From the NCBI RefSeq assembly GCF_000226115.1, contig NC_016457.1, positions 5,580,001-5,644,000 on the forward strand: 64,000 bases of DNA, given 5' to 3'. The notes beneath the pieces are model-generated. The model searched no databases. It had not been told where the DNA came from and saw only the letters and a list, made by a program, of their open reading frames with translations. Both the position numbers and the translations under genes were made by a program. Numbering within the stretch: the stretch's first letter is position 1; every line of letters begins with the position of its first letter. Source of the DNA: Thermothielavioides terrestris NRRL 8126. Taxonomy: Eukaryota; Ascomycota; Sordariomycetes; Sordariales; Chaetomiaceae. Positions 47,401 to 58,482 of this stretch are shown in pieces.

Positions 47401-48102
47401 ACGGTGAACGAGCTGTCCCTCTTGAGGTGTGTTGCCAATAGGTGGAAGCGGGTGGTTGCTAGTGAGGGCATTCGGAACGACAGCAGCCCCTGGAGCTGAC
47501 ACCTCCTGGACATCCGGACTATTGGAGTAGCCGTCATGGACGAATGGGGCATCAGTGACTGGAAGCGTAGCCGGAGTTGACATGGAGGTAGTTGCTATGG
47601 GGTTGTGGGCGTCCGGTAAGCTGGCTGGAAGAGTGCTGGGGCTATCAAGCGTGCTCGACAAGGCAGGACTCGGCTCGTCGCTAGGGGCAGGAGATGGGAG
47701 CACAACTGGCCTTCGATAGAGGGGAGATCGAGTTAGTCGCGTCTGATGTGAGTTCACAATGTGTAGTGGGGTGAGGGAGCAGCTCCGTATATGGAAGTGC
47801 CTCAAGAACAAGAGCGCCAGGGGTTCCTACTGTTTCTGTGCCTGTTGTTGCGGCGGATGCTGTTGTTGGGGGTGTTGCTGTTGTGGTTGCGGAACAGCCT
47901 TCACGGCGGGCGGTCGAGCGAAGCCTGGACGGGGATTGGGTTTCTTGAGTGCCACAGCGCCAGATGTCATCCATGATGGCTGTCGGCCACCGAGGAAGGC
48001 ATTCGCGGTGGCATTGGAGGACGCAATTTGCTGGTCGACAGTGGTGGAGATACGCGAGTTGGCGCCGCCCACGGTAGGCTGCGTAGGTTGAGAAGGCGGC
48101 AT
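44419..48102 (-). CDS. SP-RING (MIZ) zinc-finger protein, SUMO E3 ligase-like
   Basis: Exon 1 is 48102-47831 (MPPSQPTQPTVGGANSRIST), exon 2 starts at 47710; a 120-nt intron (GTAGGA donor, GACTAAC branch, GAAG acceptor) joins them. Reading exon 2 unbroken to 44419 gives 1187 aa. A further 51-nt in-frame intron (47279-47329) is likely and would leave 1170 aa. The middle is Gln/Pro-rich with Q-runs (45829-45960). A beta-rich PINIT-like region precedes the SP-RING at about residues 1033-1100, with C-T-H-x2-C-F-D (GVDCTHMECFDLETW) and C-P-I-C (WRCPICSKDARP). SP-RING proteins of the PIAS/Siz family recruit the Ubc9-SUMO conjugate to nuclear substrates (family knowledge). The C-terminus is Asp/Ser/Ala-rich and ends VEVIEID, a possible SUMO-interacting motif. 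Confidence 0.88.
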
Positions 48103-49729
48103 GGCACCCGACTCCGGTCTCGGTTACGGGTCGCAAGGCGACATGCAGCGTTAAGGGGACTGCAGAGAAGATGTCAACTCCCAGTGGTCAACAAACAGAC
48201 CGCCAAACGGCAAGAATAGAGGGAGCGCGAAGAAGAGCGCACGCGCGTGGCAAGGCCTGATGAGCATACGAACCATTGATTACTGAACGGGGGTTGTTTG
48301 GGATGGCGTGCGAAAGCGGTCGGTCAAGGAGAATCAGGCAAGCAGCGCAAAGCTCCCCCGCCCTCCGAAGATCAGTCGAGGCAGACGCCAGATGAAAACG
48401 GTGTTGGTCGGGCAAGAAGTTGAATCCGGCAAGCGCGATTATGCGAGCTGAGAGGAGGGCAGTCACCGCCAACTGCTGCCGCCAAAGACGGAAAGAACGC
48501 CTCGCAACTGACGCGGTTCGTACACAGTTGTTACGGAGTATTGATACGGAAGTATGAACCCACATCTCTCAGGGCCCCACACCTAGGTCACGTACCTGAC
48601 TTTCACCAACGATACTGTGTACTCCGTACACTACGGAACAAGAATAGGGAGCCACAAAAAGGGGAGAACATGATTTGGCCTATGTGCAACGTTGGAGTCT
48701 GAAGCTTTCCCTTGCTCGCATGCCGCTTGCCGTGAGCGCATGAGAGAGGTTCTCTTGAAGCCAGCCAGCCTGCGTCAGGCGTCAAAAGGATTCCAGGTTC
48801 TGTGACAACCTGTCTCCAGCACGCGGGCAGTGGAGCTAAAGAACCCCGCTTCCCGCTCATCAGCGCAGGGTTCTTTACGCCATACCCCGGTAGACGGTCG
48901 CAGGCCACAAGGGATTCCGCTGCACGGAATATCAATGAGCGTTTCCAGTCCGTACACGACGGGAGATGCCTTCGTCTGTACACCACCCTACTAGAAGACA
49001 ATCACTTGTACTGCGTACAGGCCTGTATTACAAACAGGCAGGATTTGGAGCTGCGAAATGTCATCCGCACGACTCGGCGAGCTGCCTGGATGGGACTTCA
49101 CCTCTCCTTGTTTCCCCGTTCGACCCTGGCAGCCACGAGACTGTGCCGCAGAAGCACGGGGCGCGAGCCAGTGATTCTGTCACCTTCCAGCAACCGGAAA
49201 CCTGACTGCTCAGATCTTACAATGTGACTACTCCGTACAGTAGGAAACCGCAGATAAAGCACAACCCCTCCAGCCCATATTCAGTAACCCATGTGCCAGG
49301 CTGGAATACTGATGTCGAGAAAGGCCAGTATAGCTCGAACCCTCGAATCACGAACTGCCAATTGGACAGGCAGGGAGACGAGAGTGTAGGAGAGCCCATG
49401 TGAGATGAAGTTGAAACATGGGAGATATATCACAGTATGTCGTACAGTAAATACGGATTACACTCTCAATACTTGGGCTTCAGGTAATATGGGACACTGC
49501 AGCGGTCAGGGTCCAGCCGCTTACCCCACCGAGTTGACAAGCGGGGTCGCTTAACTGCGCAGCCAATTGGGAGGAAAGCCGCTAACCACCAGGCTGGGGG
49601 TTCGGGGCTTGGCCTGCTGGATCAGCAGCAGACGCAGCCGAAAAAAAGTTTATCGCCAATGAACCAATCCGACGACCGACAGGCGCGACACGCCCGAACA
49701 CCGCCAACGCCAGATCACGACAGCCCAAA
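48103..49729. promoter_or_regulatory. Divergent upstream region of the MIZ gene and UTP15
   Basis: A 1.6-kb region with no recognised gene. It carries three copies of TACGGAGTA/TACTCCGTA (48532-48540, 48620-48628, 49229-49237). It should hold the promoters of both flanking genes. Confidence 0.45.
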
Positions 49730-51397
49730 ATGGCGGCAGAAGTGCTCCCGCTGGCGCAGGTGAAGCTGCCCTCGGGGCCCAGCCCCGTCACGGCCGAGCA
49801 GCGGTACTGGAGGTCGTTCAAGAACCAGAAATCGCACACGTCGACGGCCGCGTGGCCCATCTCGCACATCAGCTTCCCCGCCGCCGCCGCCAGCGCGCCG
49901 CTCTCCCACTCGCTCGTCGCTGCCTCCAAGCTCAACGACCTGTTCGCCGTGACCTCGGGCCCCCGTGTCGACATTTTCTCCATCCGCAAGCGTGAGCTGC
50001 TCAAAACCATCGGCCGCTTCGACAGCGAGGCCCACTGCGGCGAGATCCGATCCGATGGCAGGGTGCTCGTCGCCGGCGAGGACTCGGGCAGGATGCAGGT
50101 GTTTGACGTGGGCGGTGGCACGCGCGCCGTTATACTCAAGACGTGGCATGTCCACAAGCAGCCCGTGTGGGTGACGAAGTGGTCGCCGACCGAGCTTACC
50201 ACCCTGATGAGCGCCAGTGACGACAAGACGGTCCGTCTGTGGGACCTGCCCTCGAACGAGCCGAGCCGCATGTTTACCGGGCACTCGGATTACGTGCGTT
50301 GCGGCGCCTTCATGCCCGGCGGAAACAGCAACATGCTCGTCTCGGGCTCCTACGATGAGACGGTCCGCGTCTGGGACGCGAGAGCGCCCGGCGGTGCCGT
50401 CATGACCTTCAAGCACGCCGATCCCGTCGAAGATGTCCTCCCGCTTCCATCTGGCACGACCCTCCTGGCTGCCGCCGGCAGCGCCATCTCCGTTCTCGAC
50501 CTTGTCGCAGCGAAGCCACTCCGTCTCATCACAAACCACCAAAAGACCGTCACGTCCCTCTGCCTCGCCTCGAACGGGCGGCGCGTGGTCAGCGGCGGTC
50601 TGGACGGCCATGTCAAGGTCTTCGAGACGAGCGACTGGAACGTCGTGGCCGGCTCCAAGTATCCGAGTCCGATTCTGTCTCTCTCTGTCATCCCCGCCGG
50701 CGCCGCCCAAGAAGACCGCCATCTCGCCGTCGGCATGCAATCCGGCGTCATGTCTCTCCGGACCCGGCTCTCCGGCGCAGCCGCCGAGAAGGCCAGGGAG
50801 CGCGCCGCGGTCGAGGCAGCCCGCGACATGGGCACCGCCGCCCTGGAGAAACTCGACGCCCGAAAGGCCAAGCGGAAGCGCGCGGCCGTGACCAACAAGG
50901 CCATGGACCTCCTCGGCCAGTCCGTCGACGTGATCATCCCCACCGACGCGACCGACGCGCACGGCCGGCGCGTGCGGCGGGCCCATCTCAAGCCCTGGCA
51001 GCGCCACTTCCGCGAGGGGCGGTACGCGGCCGCGCTCGACGAGGTCATCGACATGGCCGGGCCCGAGTACCAGCCGGTGACGGCGCTGACGGTGCTCGTG
51101 GCGCTGCGCCACCGCTCGGCGCTGCGCGAGGCGCTCGAGGGCCGCGACGAGCTGTCCGTGCTGCCTCTCCTTAAGTGGGTGAGCAAGTACATCGCCGACC
51201 CGCGCTACCTCGGCGTCTGCGTCGACGTCGCCTTCCACCTGCTCGACCTCTACGGCGAGCACGTCGGCGGCAGCGCCGAGCTGGGCGCCCGCTTCCAGGC
51301 CCTGCTGGGCAAGGTGTCCAAGGAGGTCGAGAAGGCGCAGATGGCCATTCAGACGAACGCCATGGTGGAGAGCTTGGTGTTTGGGGGGATGCAGTAG
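49730..51397 (+). CDS. UTP15: U3 snoRNP protein UTP15
   Basis: Single exon, 555 aa, ATG at 49730. N-terminal ~350 residues form WD40 repeats with readable WD-type ends (DDKTVRLWDL, YDETVRVWDA, LDGHVKVFET). The C-terminal ~170 residues (LKPWQRHFREGRYAAALDEV, LPLLKWVSKYIADPRY) match the UTP15 C-terminal domain. UTP15 is part of the t-UTP/UtpA subcomplex of the small-subunit processome in the nucleolus, needed for early pre-18S processing and linked to rDNA transcription (family knowledge). The high GC3 of this gene produces a long open frame on the opposite strand (49715-51481), which is a shadow. Confidence 0.96.
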   Translation: MAAEVLPLAQVKLPSGPSPVTAEQRYWRSFKNQKSHTSTAAWPISHISFPAAAASAPLSHSLVAASKLNDLFAVTSGPRVDIFSIRKRELLKTIGRFDSEAHCGEIRSDGRVLVAGEDSGRMQVFDVGGGTRAVILKTWHVHKQPVWVTKWSPTELTTLMSASDDKTVRLWDLPSNEPSRMFTGHSDYVRCGAFMPGGNSNMLVSGSYDETVRVWDARAPGGAVMTFKHADPVEDVLPLPSGTTLLAAAGSAISVLDLVAAKPLRLITNHQKTVTSLCLASNGRRVVSGGLDGHVKVFETSDWNVVAGSKYPSPILSLSVIPAGAAQEDRHLAVGMQSGVMSLRTRLSGAAAEKARERAAVEAARDMGTAALEKLDARKAKRKRAAVTNKAMDLLGQSVDVIIPTDATDAHGRRVRRAHLKPWQRHFREGRYAAALDEVIDMAGPEYQPVTALTVLVALRHRSALREALEGRDELSVLPLLKWVSKYIADPRYLGVCVDVAFHLLDLYGEHVGGSAELGARFQALLGKVSKEVEKAQMAIQTNAMVESLVFGGMQ

Positions 51398-52376
51398 GCG
51401 ACCCGAAGCTATGCTGGGTTTGGGAGCGGGAAGAAAAGGGAAGTAACTTGTCTTGGTCAAGGGGATTAGTGCTACTTGCATTGCGCTGGCGTTTCTGGTT
51501 AGGGCGGGCGGTTCGGGAAGACAAAAAGTTATCTGGGACTGTGCGGATTTGGCGCCATCCTTTGTGGTTCATCATAGATACCTTCGGTAGATGGATTGAT
51601 TGATACCTCAATAATGGTATGAGATTGGGGTTAGTCAAAGCTGGCTGCCTCATCTTGACACTTCCGGGATCTGATGATAGCTGTCTGGCCGTTAGTTTCA
51701 GCCGGAAGCAACAAACTGACCGATCTGAATGAGACCTAGAGCCGACATGTTGACACCCATTCTCTCAACGACGCTACGGAGTACTCCCACCCATGATCAT
51801 CGCGCACCAGCAGATCTCCAAAACCCAAGCAAGTAGACACCACGGCTCCTCGGAAGACACCGGATCTCGCAAACATCCAAAGCCTGAACGGACGTCACGA
51901 GCAGGCAGCACTCCGAACGGAAAACAGAAAGACGCTTACTGACTACCGCAGTACCTGACGTTCTCAAAACGCTGACAATAAGCCCTATAAGCCCCGCCCA
52001 CGTCTTTCAGACACCGCCGTCGCTTGCCATCATCGTCAGCAGTCGCACTAGCACAACTACCAGCCAGCTTCTTCCAGCGCGCCGAGCACCGCCATAACCA
52101 CGTGTAGTAACGCCACCGCGCCTCCTCCCACGCCCGCTCCCTGCGCAGCCACCGCATCCGTTTCCGCGACATCTTCAGCGCCCGCGTGCTGGTGCAGCAC
52201 ACGTCGTCGAGGGCCAGCTTTTTCAAACCCAAACTATCACCGCCACTGCCACCGTCACCGTGTCCGTCCCCGCCCCCGTCCCCGGCATTGGTCTCCTAAT
52301 CACCACCACTCCCACATCCAGCGTCGTCACCCCGAGGTGTTGTGGGCGCAACTGCGGCCGCGGAAGGACAGACCCC
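51398..52376. other. Convergent 3' region of UTP15 and MAPK genes
   Basis: No established gene. One TACGGAGTA copy lies at 51775-51783. A minus-strand open stretch at about 51951-52232 has coding-like third positions and is listed separately. Confidence 0.4.
51951..52232 (-). other. Possible small coding exon (unassigned)
   Basis: About 98 codons open on the minus strand, beginning at a TTG and including ATG codons further in (MSRKRMRWLRRERAWEEARW). In the first half almost every third codon position is G or C, like real genes here; the bias fades toward the stop. The protein would be basic and Trp/Arg-rich. There is no clear start, no splice partner and no family match, so it is only a candidate exon. 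It lies just beyond the MAPK stop on the same strand, so it may instead be biased 3' UTR sequence. Confidence 0.25.
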
Positions 52377-53987
52377 TCATCTGCCCGCCAGCTCGGCCTC
52401 GAGCCCCTGCATGGTGCCATACTCCTGGGGGCGCGGGTCCTCGGCGGTCCACTGCTGGCTCGGGCCGCCGGCGGGCATGGGGACCTGGGCGGGGGCCTGG
52501 GGCTGGCCGGGAGCGCCGTGGACGGTGGCGCCGGGGGCGGTGCGGACGAGCTGGCGGAAGCGGAAGACCTCGTCGAGGATCATCTTGCGCATCTCGTTGA
52601 CGTCCTCGATGACCTCGAAGTCGAAGTTGAAGGTGCTCGGGCAGTCGGGCTCGTCGCTGGCGTCGTGCCAGATGGCGAGGTAGGGGTGCTCGAGGGCGGC
52701 CTCGACCGAGATGCGGCGCGAGGGGTCGAAGGCGAGCATGCGGTCAAGCAGGTCGAGCGCGTCCGGGTTGGCGTTGGGGAACAGCGAGGGGAACGACTTC
52801 TTGGCCATGTACGGCAGGTTGCGCACGTACTCCTGGGCGCGCGGCGACCCGATCCGTGAGAGCGTCTCCTCGTTGGGCGTGCCCAGGATGTGCAGGATCT
52901 GGTTGAGCTGGTCGACGTAGTCGCGGCCCTTGAAGAAGGGCCGGCCGCCGAGCAGCTCAGCAAGGATGCATCCGACCGACCACACGTCGACTGGAAAGAA
53001 GTACGAAGCACAGGAGTTAGCAATGAACGCATGAAAAAACGGGACGGGCGCTGTGACTCGAGACCGGGGAGGATGGGCTGTCTTACTAGCTTTGGTGTAG
53101 TTCTGGAAGCTGAGCATGATCTCGGGCGCGCGGTACCATCTCGTTGCGACGTACTCGGTCATATACCCGGCGTTTTCCTCGGGATCAATCGAGAAGCCGC
53201 GCGCGAGGCCGAAATCGCAGATCTTCAGCTCGCAGTCGGCGTTGACGAGGAGGTTGCCCGGCTTGAGATCGCGGTGCAGCACGTTGGCCGAGTGGATGTA
53301 CTTCAGACCGCAGAGGATCTGGTAGATGAACGACTGGAAGTGGGCGTCGGTGAGCGGCTGTCCGGACCGGATGATCGCCGCAAGGTCGCATTCCATCAGC
53401 TCTGTGTACGGTAGTCGGTCAGCAGAGTACTCCTATGGAGGGAGGGACACGGGTACAAGGCCGGGCGCGGTAATGCACAGTACCGCAACAGTACCTTCGT
53501 AGAGATACGTCTCGTTGAAGTTGTCGGGCCTGGGAATGTCCATGTCATACAGGCAAGTGATCTACCATGCACAATAGCCGGGTCAGCACCGAGCGACATC
53601 CGGATGATACTGGGACTGCAGGGCGCCTTACGTTGCGGTGGCCCCGAAAGTGCTGCAGCAGCTTGATCTCGCGCAGGGCGCGCTTGGCCAGGATCTTCTT
53701 GCTGAAGACATTGGTGACCTTCTTGATGGCGACGCCCTCGTTGGTTTGGTTGTTCACGGCCGCGCTTCAGAAGTTTGCTTGTCAGTTCGGCCCTGCCTGA
53801 GCCCAGCGGCGCGGGGATGATGGAAGTGCGCGGGGATGGAAGTGCGCGGGGATGGAAGTGCGCGGGGTATGCACCAGACAATGCCATAGGCTCCCTGGCC
53901 CAGCTCCTTGGTCACCGTGTACCGCTCATCGACAATGAAATCCTGGTTGAAGACCTTGAAAATCTTGCGGCCCTGTAAGTCGGCCAT
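52377..53987 (-). CDS. SLT2: Cell-wall-integrity MAP kinase (Slt2/MpkA/Mps1)
   Basis: Five exons (minus): 53987-53875, 53764-53632, 53561-53495, 53401-53087, 52990-52377; 413 aa with exact phases. Kinase domain about residues 23-315: Gly-rich loop GQGAYG (30-35), catalytic Lys in VAIKKV (K52), HRDLKPGN with D149, DFG at 167-169, and the activation loop TEY at 186-188, the dual phosphorylation site of ERK-type MAPKs. The N-terminus [17 protein letters not shown] and the [19 protein letters not shown] stretch identify the Slt2/MpkA branch. It acts below Pkc1-Bck1-Mkk in cell-wall stress signalling (family knowledge). The tail is Pro/Gly/Gln-rich. Intron 1 (53765-53874) contains a minisatellite. 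Confidence 0.97.
53820..53867. repeat. 16-bp minisatellite in MAPK intron 1
   Basis: GTGCGCGGGGATGGAA repeated three times head to tail, with a partial copy at each end (GCGGGGATGATGGAA and GTGCGCGGGGTATGCA). It abuts the splice donor. Confidence 0.85.
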
Positions 53988-54357
53988 GGTGTAGAGCGGT
54001 TTCTTCGTTTGTTTCGTGGCTTTTCCCTGCGACAGGGCTTGCGCGTTGGTTCCGATGCTGCGGTGGGGGCAGAAAGGACGGATGAGGAGGGGCAGATATA
54101 TCGATGAACGGGAATTCCGGAGTTACAAGGACAGCTGCGCAATCAGATGCTTGAGAGACAGCAGCACACGTAAGAAAAAGATCTGCTGCAATCAGCCGAC
54201 CCAAGCATACTTCTGGCCAGACCAAGGCGTGTGTCGGCTTTGCACGACTTGCAAACACGCAGCAGCGTAGCAAGGCTGGAAGGGGTAGGTATTTAACAGA
54301 CACGGAGCACAAGCTGCCTGCACAACGATGGAGGGGTCCAAGTGGTGTTCCTTGCAA
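53988..54357. promoter_or_regulatory. Upstream region of the MAPK gene
   Basis: Holds the promoter and leader of the leftward MAPK gene. Nothing else was recognised before the inverted-repeat element begins. Confidence 0.4.
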
Positions 54358-54366
54358 CCTTGGGGG

Positions 54367-54755
54367 GTCGTCGTTAAAGAGGTCCCGCCAAGACTAATTT
54401 CGGAGACTGCCGCTTACAAGTATTTACAATCGCCACGGGGTGAGCGGGGCCGCGACGACTTCGAGCAACATCAACAACGAGAATTGCAAAGACTCGTAGC
54501 AACAGCTTCGCGAAACCTCAACCAAATCGAAAAAAAAGAAAACGAAGTTAACCCGTACCCTAACCTTGACCCTCACCCTAACTATAACCCTCACCCTAAC
54601 CAGCGGGGGGCTGGCGCCGCCCCCCGCACCCCCGGCGAACTAACCCTTGGCGATAGTGCAAACCGCTTGGCGGTCTTGGCGGGGTACTGACGCTGTAAAA
54701 ACATTGCCGACAATTGGCCGAAATTAGTCTTGGCGGGACCTCTTTAACGTCTACT
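54367..54755. mobile_element. MITE-like non-autonomous element with long inverted repeats
   Basis: About 389 bp. The left arm CGTTAAAGAGGTCCCGCCAA.. (54372-54403) is a perfect 32-base inverse of the right arm (54718-54749); a few further outer bases partly match. Outside lies a direct repeat CCTTGGGGG (54358-54366 and 54756-54764), a likely 9-bp target duplication. Long inverted repeats plus a 9-bp duplication are typical of Mutator-like elements, so a MULE-derived MITE is the best guess. The inside has no transposase and contains telomere-like repeats. Confidence 0.8.
54557..54601. repeat. Interstitial telomere-like repeats
   Basis: Four copies of CCCTAA(C) or CCCTCA variants in 45 bases (ACCCTAACC, ACCCTCACCCTAAC, ACCCTCACCCTAACC), close to the fungal telomere unit TTAGGG/CCCTAA, inside the MITE-like element. 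Confidence 0.8.
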
Positions 54756-54764
54756 CCTTGGGGG

Positions 54765-56173
54765 CTTGTTGGCGTGACAAAGACAGGGGTTAGCCCACAA
54801 GCATGAGCGGGCGAGGCCAGGCATCCATTCCGAGGGCTGAGCCATCCCCACAGTGCCCCGATCGTCACTGCCCTGTTCCCATTTCGGTGATGTTGGCGCT
54901 AACTGATGTTTGCGACCCGCATGTGATTGGTGATTTTGAGCTGGGCATTCCAGATTTGGGCTTTCTTTTAGGCGCGCGACAAACTTCATTCATAGTCAGC
55001 ACGAAGAAAATTGCACGGTGCAGGTGAATCGCTGGCGGATGTTCTTGGACAGTTGCCATCGAGCCCAAAGGATCGCATGAAGTCCTCCTGGCGGCTGCGA
55101 CGACCGGGACATCTGAGCGATGGCAACTTCGCTCCGAACTTGACATGGAAGCCATCAGCTCTGCTGGAGCTTCCTTCCCGACCCCGCTTGGCTGGAACCA
55201 GCCCACCTACGAGGTCACATAGGTGATACAGAGTACCACGTCAGATGGTTGCTTGGTTCCATGTAGGTAGCTCACTTCCTTCCTTGCCTATCAGAGGCCA
55301 TTCTCCGAGTCCCCAATGCTCAAGTACTGTGTATTCCGAAATGCGGACTTAGGGTTGACACTAGCCGGGACCCAATGGTGTTCTTTGACCTCCTTTCCGT
55401 TGCGTTTATTCGATCTCAATTCAGCTAGCTCCCTCGGCTCAGCCACCGTAAGCCGTACGATGCCGAATCATTGTTTGCTCGCCCATTAGATCTACTGTGA
55501 TTCGACCTTGAAATTACCACCCAGGGCGTAAGCTAAGGTAGAGTAGATTCGTGACTCGGGCATCTTTGGGAGGCTCTTGGCACCGCAGGTGCAGGTTATA
55601 TAACCTCTCCAAGCTACCCGGGCAGTTACCCAGGTATCGTGCCTAGGCTCCTCAGGGTTGCTCTGTACATAGCGACGTCGGTCTTATCTACATGCCCAGA
55701 TCATCCGCTGGAACCTTTCAAGCCCTTGCGTGCTGATTCCACATGAGCTTCTGGTCGCAACAGTCGACGCCAGCGTGTCCATCGGAGTCCCTCAGCCTAT
55801 CCCCCTTGAGTGAAGTGAAAGCCACCCATTGAAATCCGGGGTCAGCAGCGAGGAGAACATGACAAATACATCCGAGCATGAGAGGTCTCTTGGATCTGTG
55901 CGCGCTGCACTCGCTCAAGAACCAAGCATTCTCCGGGGACTGTCGCAGCGGTACAGCGTCTCACATCGTATGCAGCTCTTGGGGCGCATATTTTCCCTTA
56001 GTAGCTGCGATATCAACTCTTGCGACCGTCGGAAGCCGAACATATGGGTAGAGTATGGGACGGGCCCGAGGAGCAGTGTTGGAGGGGCAACCTCATGGAC
56101 ACTTCCAGCAAGGCGCCGTTGGCTTCCGGGTTTCCGGCACCTCCTTGAAGCCAAAACACCTGCGCTGCTTAAG
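54765..56173. other. Intergenic region
   Basis: No recognised gene. Open frames are under 130 codons with no family motif. It contains the distal flank of the phosphatase gene's 3' end. Confidence 0.45.
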
Positions 56174-56803
56174 TCAGAGCGCAGGGGGCTTCACATCCGG
56201 GAACACGTCCTTTAGGAAGTTTATCGAGAACCGGGTCGCCTGCTCATACGCCTTCTCGAAGCCTTGTCTGCCGCCGTAGTACGGATCGCTGATGACTTCC
56301 GCTTTGCTCGTGCCCGAGTACTCGCCGAAGAGCATGACCTTCGCCTTACTGTTCGGTTTGCGCCGCTGGATACGCTTGAGATCTTCGAGGTTGCTCCGGT
56401 CCATGGCGAAGATGTAGTCGAACTTGTCGAAGTCGGATGGGTCGACCTGCAACAAGCGCCGTCAGAACCAACCTCTCTATGGCGGGCCACTCCAATCGCA
56501 CCTTCCGAGCATAGTGTAGGTAGTCCGTAATTCCGTGGCTCTGGAGTGTCGACATTGTTCGATCGTCCGGTTCTTCGCCAAGGTGGTATGCGCCTGATCG
56601 TGGGTCAACTTCAGCCCGGGGCTAAGAAGAATTCAGTGAACAGGAACCGGGACTCTGAGCTCACCCGTTCCGCACGAGTCAATCTTTGCAATGAGGCCTT
56701 CGTAGGGCGGCTTCCTCGCTAGAGACTGGAACACACCCTCGGCCATGGTCGACCGGCAGATGTTGCCCAGACAGACGAAGAGCACCGAGATGGGATCGGA
56801 CAT
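56174..56803 (-). CDS. LTP1: Low-molecular-weight protein tyrosine phosphatase
   Basis: Three exons (minus): 56803-56665, 56593-56502, 56446-56174; 167 aa, the normal LMW-PTP size. The P-loop C-X5-R is C11-LGNIC-R17-S18 at the N-terminus (VLFVCLGNICRSTMAEGVF), and the general-acid loop is DPYYGG with D131 near the C-terminus. Both catalytic elements are intact. The enzyme removes phosphate from phosphotyrosine or small aryl phosphates through a cysteinyl-phosphate intermediate in the cytosol (family knowledge); the physiological substrate is unknown. Introns are 71 and 55 nt with GT-AG ends. Confidence 0.96.
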
Positions 56804-58482
56804 GGCGCGGGGGGGCGGGGGCGAGAAGGGGAGCTTTCGAGGTCAGAAGGGCATGCAGTGACAAAGCAAGAACCGACCCAACAGTCTACACAACAGACTC
56901 AACAGACGCCAAACGCCTATTCAAAGTAGCACCAGAACAGTGGCGCTCAGCGCAGAAGAAGCCAGAGCGAACTTGGGGAGGGGCAGAGCGATAACAAGCC
57001 ACAGCGCATGGCCAGGCCAGAAAGCAGATAAAGTCGATAAGGGTTAGGGTCATAAGCTGCAGTCACGTGCAAGCATCTGCACATTTGCAAATTTGCAGGC
57101 GTGCACAGGCCACCTCTCAGGGTCTATAAATTCTGCGGCCCGCTCCCAAAATCTTGCTCCTGTTCTCTTCTTTTCTTCTTCATACTTACCTTGATTGGGT
57201 GCACCTGGATCAAGAAGCAGGGGCACCAGGGCGATAGGCCTGCATTGCACATCGTGGAGCCCGTCGCCTTGAATTGTCCTTCGGGGCCGTTCCGGTCGTA
57301 ATTTTTGCTGTCTTCAAATGTCTTTTTCACTGTGTGCTTGGCGATCTGTCAGGCCATGGAGAAGAAGAGAGGAAGTCGCCCGGGTTTTGCGGAAGTGCCT
57401 TGCATTTCGCGTGGGGTCAGTCGTGAATTCTGATTGGGACAGGTTCAATTTTGACCCAGGACACAGACGTTGGGATCGTTGGGATCGACTGGTCCCGATT
57501 GTCAGAACAACCCTTGTAGCCGCAGATTGATAAGATTGCTTGGATCGAGATTGCTAGTGGATTGAACTTCACAAGAGCATTGCCCTCGGAGTCACAAGTC
57601 GATCAAGTGTCACTGCAACCCAGTTTTAGCTTCCTGGTGAAATCTGACCCACGCAGCTACACCAACTCCAATGAAAGCAGCCTTTTCCCAATGACTTCAC
57701 GACGATTATCACACGTATGAAATCACGCAAGTTTGCGCAAGAACAGGGGCTTGCCATCCTGGCCAGGGACGCGAGACGCGGCTGCGGGGCGCCCCGCCAC
57801 ACAGACATTGCAACCCCGCCGTGAGGTTTCTTGATTCATCAGCAATGCCTCGATCTCGCTTTTTGTACACTAGCGCTGGTCGATCAGTGCCGATAACTCC
57901 GCCGGACTCTCGGATCAGACAGATAGGGCTCGAGGAACTTTGAAAAGCGCAACCGCACCTTATGTAGAGTCCAGCAAGGATCAAGAACCCGTCTTCTTGC
58001 GACAGACTCGGATGGTGAACTAAGGTGGGGTGCGGCATTACTCCCCATGTCCGGCTCGGTGGCCCCCGCTCTCTCTCCTTTCCTTTAACATAGCGTATCT
58101 CTGGTGTTGCATCGGCCCCTGTGAAGAAGTCTGCCTTCTGCGTCCAAGGGTCATGGGTGATTAGACCGACCGGAGCGGGATTCAGGACTGCATCCTGAAC
58201 GGCACCAAAGTACTGCGTACGGCCCCTGCGTTTTGGTTAGGTGTGGCAAGACGAACGGGTTGTTCAGGACATTCCCAGAAGCCGGGTTATCCTTGCCAGC
58301 AACACACGAGTCTTGCACTCAGAACTCGAACGGTCACCGTTGAAAACCGAGCCGAAGACGACTCGGCAGTTGCGGCCCACCTGTACCCGAAGATTACCAT
58401 TCGAGGCCAACTGAAGACAGTCAAAAGACTGTCGTCGTTTTCGTGCCCGCTGGGACGGGGAAAGCGAGAGCTCGTCGTCAAG
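56804..58482. other. Divergent intergenic region
   Basis: Upstream of both the phosphatase (minus) and the SIS-domain gene (plus). It contains a telomere-like AAGGGTTAGGGT at 57039-57051. Frames here are short and unrecognised. The frame of the SIS gene stays open back to a GTG at 58243, which I treat as leader. Confidence 0.45.

Noticed and set aside
49715..51481. 588-codon open frame on the minus strand across UTP15
   Set aside because: It mirrors UTP15 almost exactly. In GC3-rich genes the antisense frame stays open by composition. The plus-strand WD40 and UTP15 C-terminal motifs are decisive.
57039..57051. Telomere-like AAGGGTTAGGGT upstream of the phosphatase gene
   Set aside because: Only two units, isolated and with no repeat boundaries; within chance for this length of sequence.
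58243..58482. GTG-initiated extension of the SIS-domain gene
   Set aside because: GTG starts are not expected in fungi, and the extension has no domain. The ATG at 58483 is preferred.
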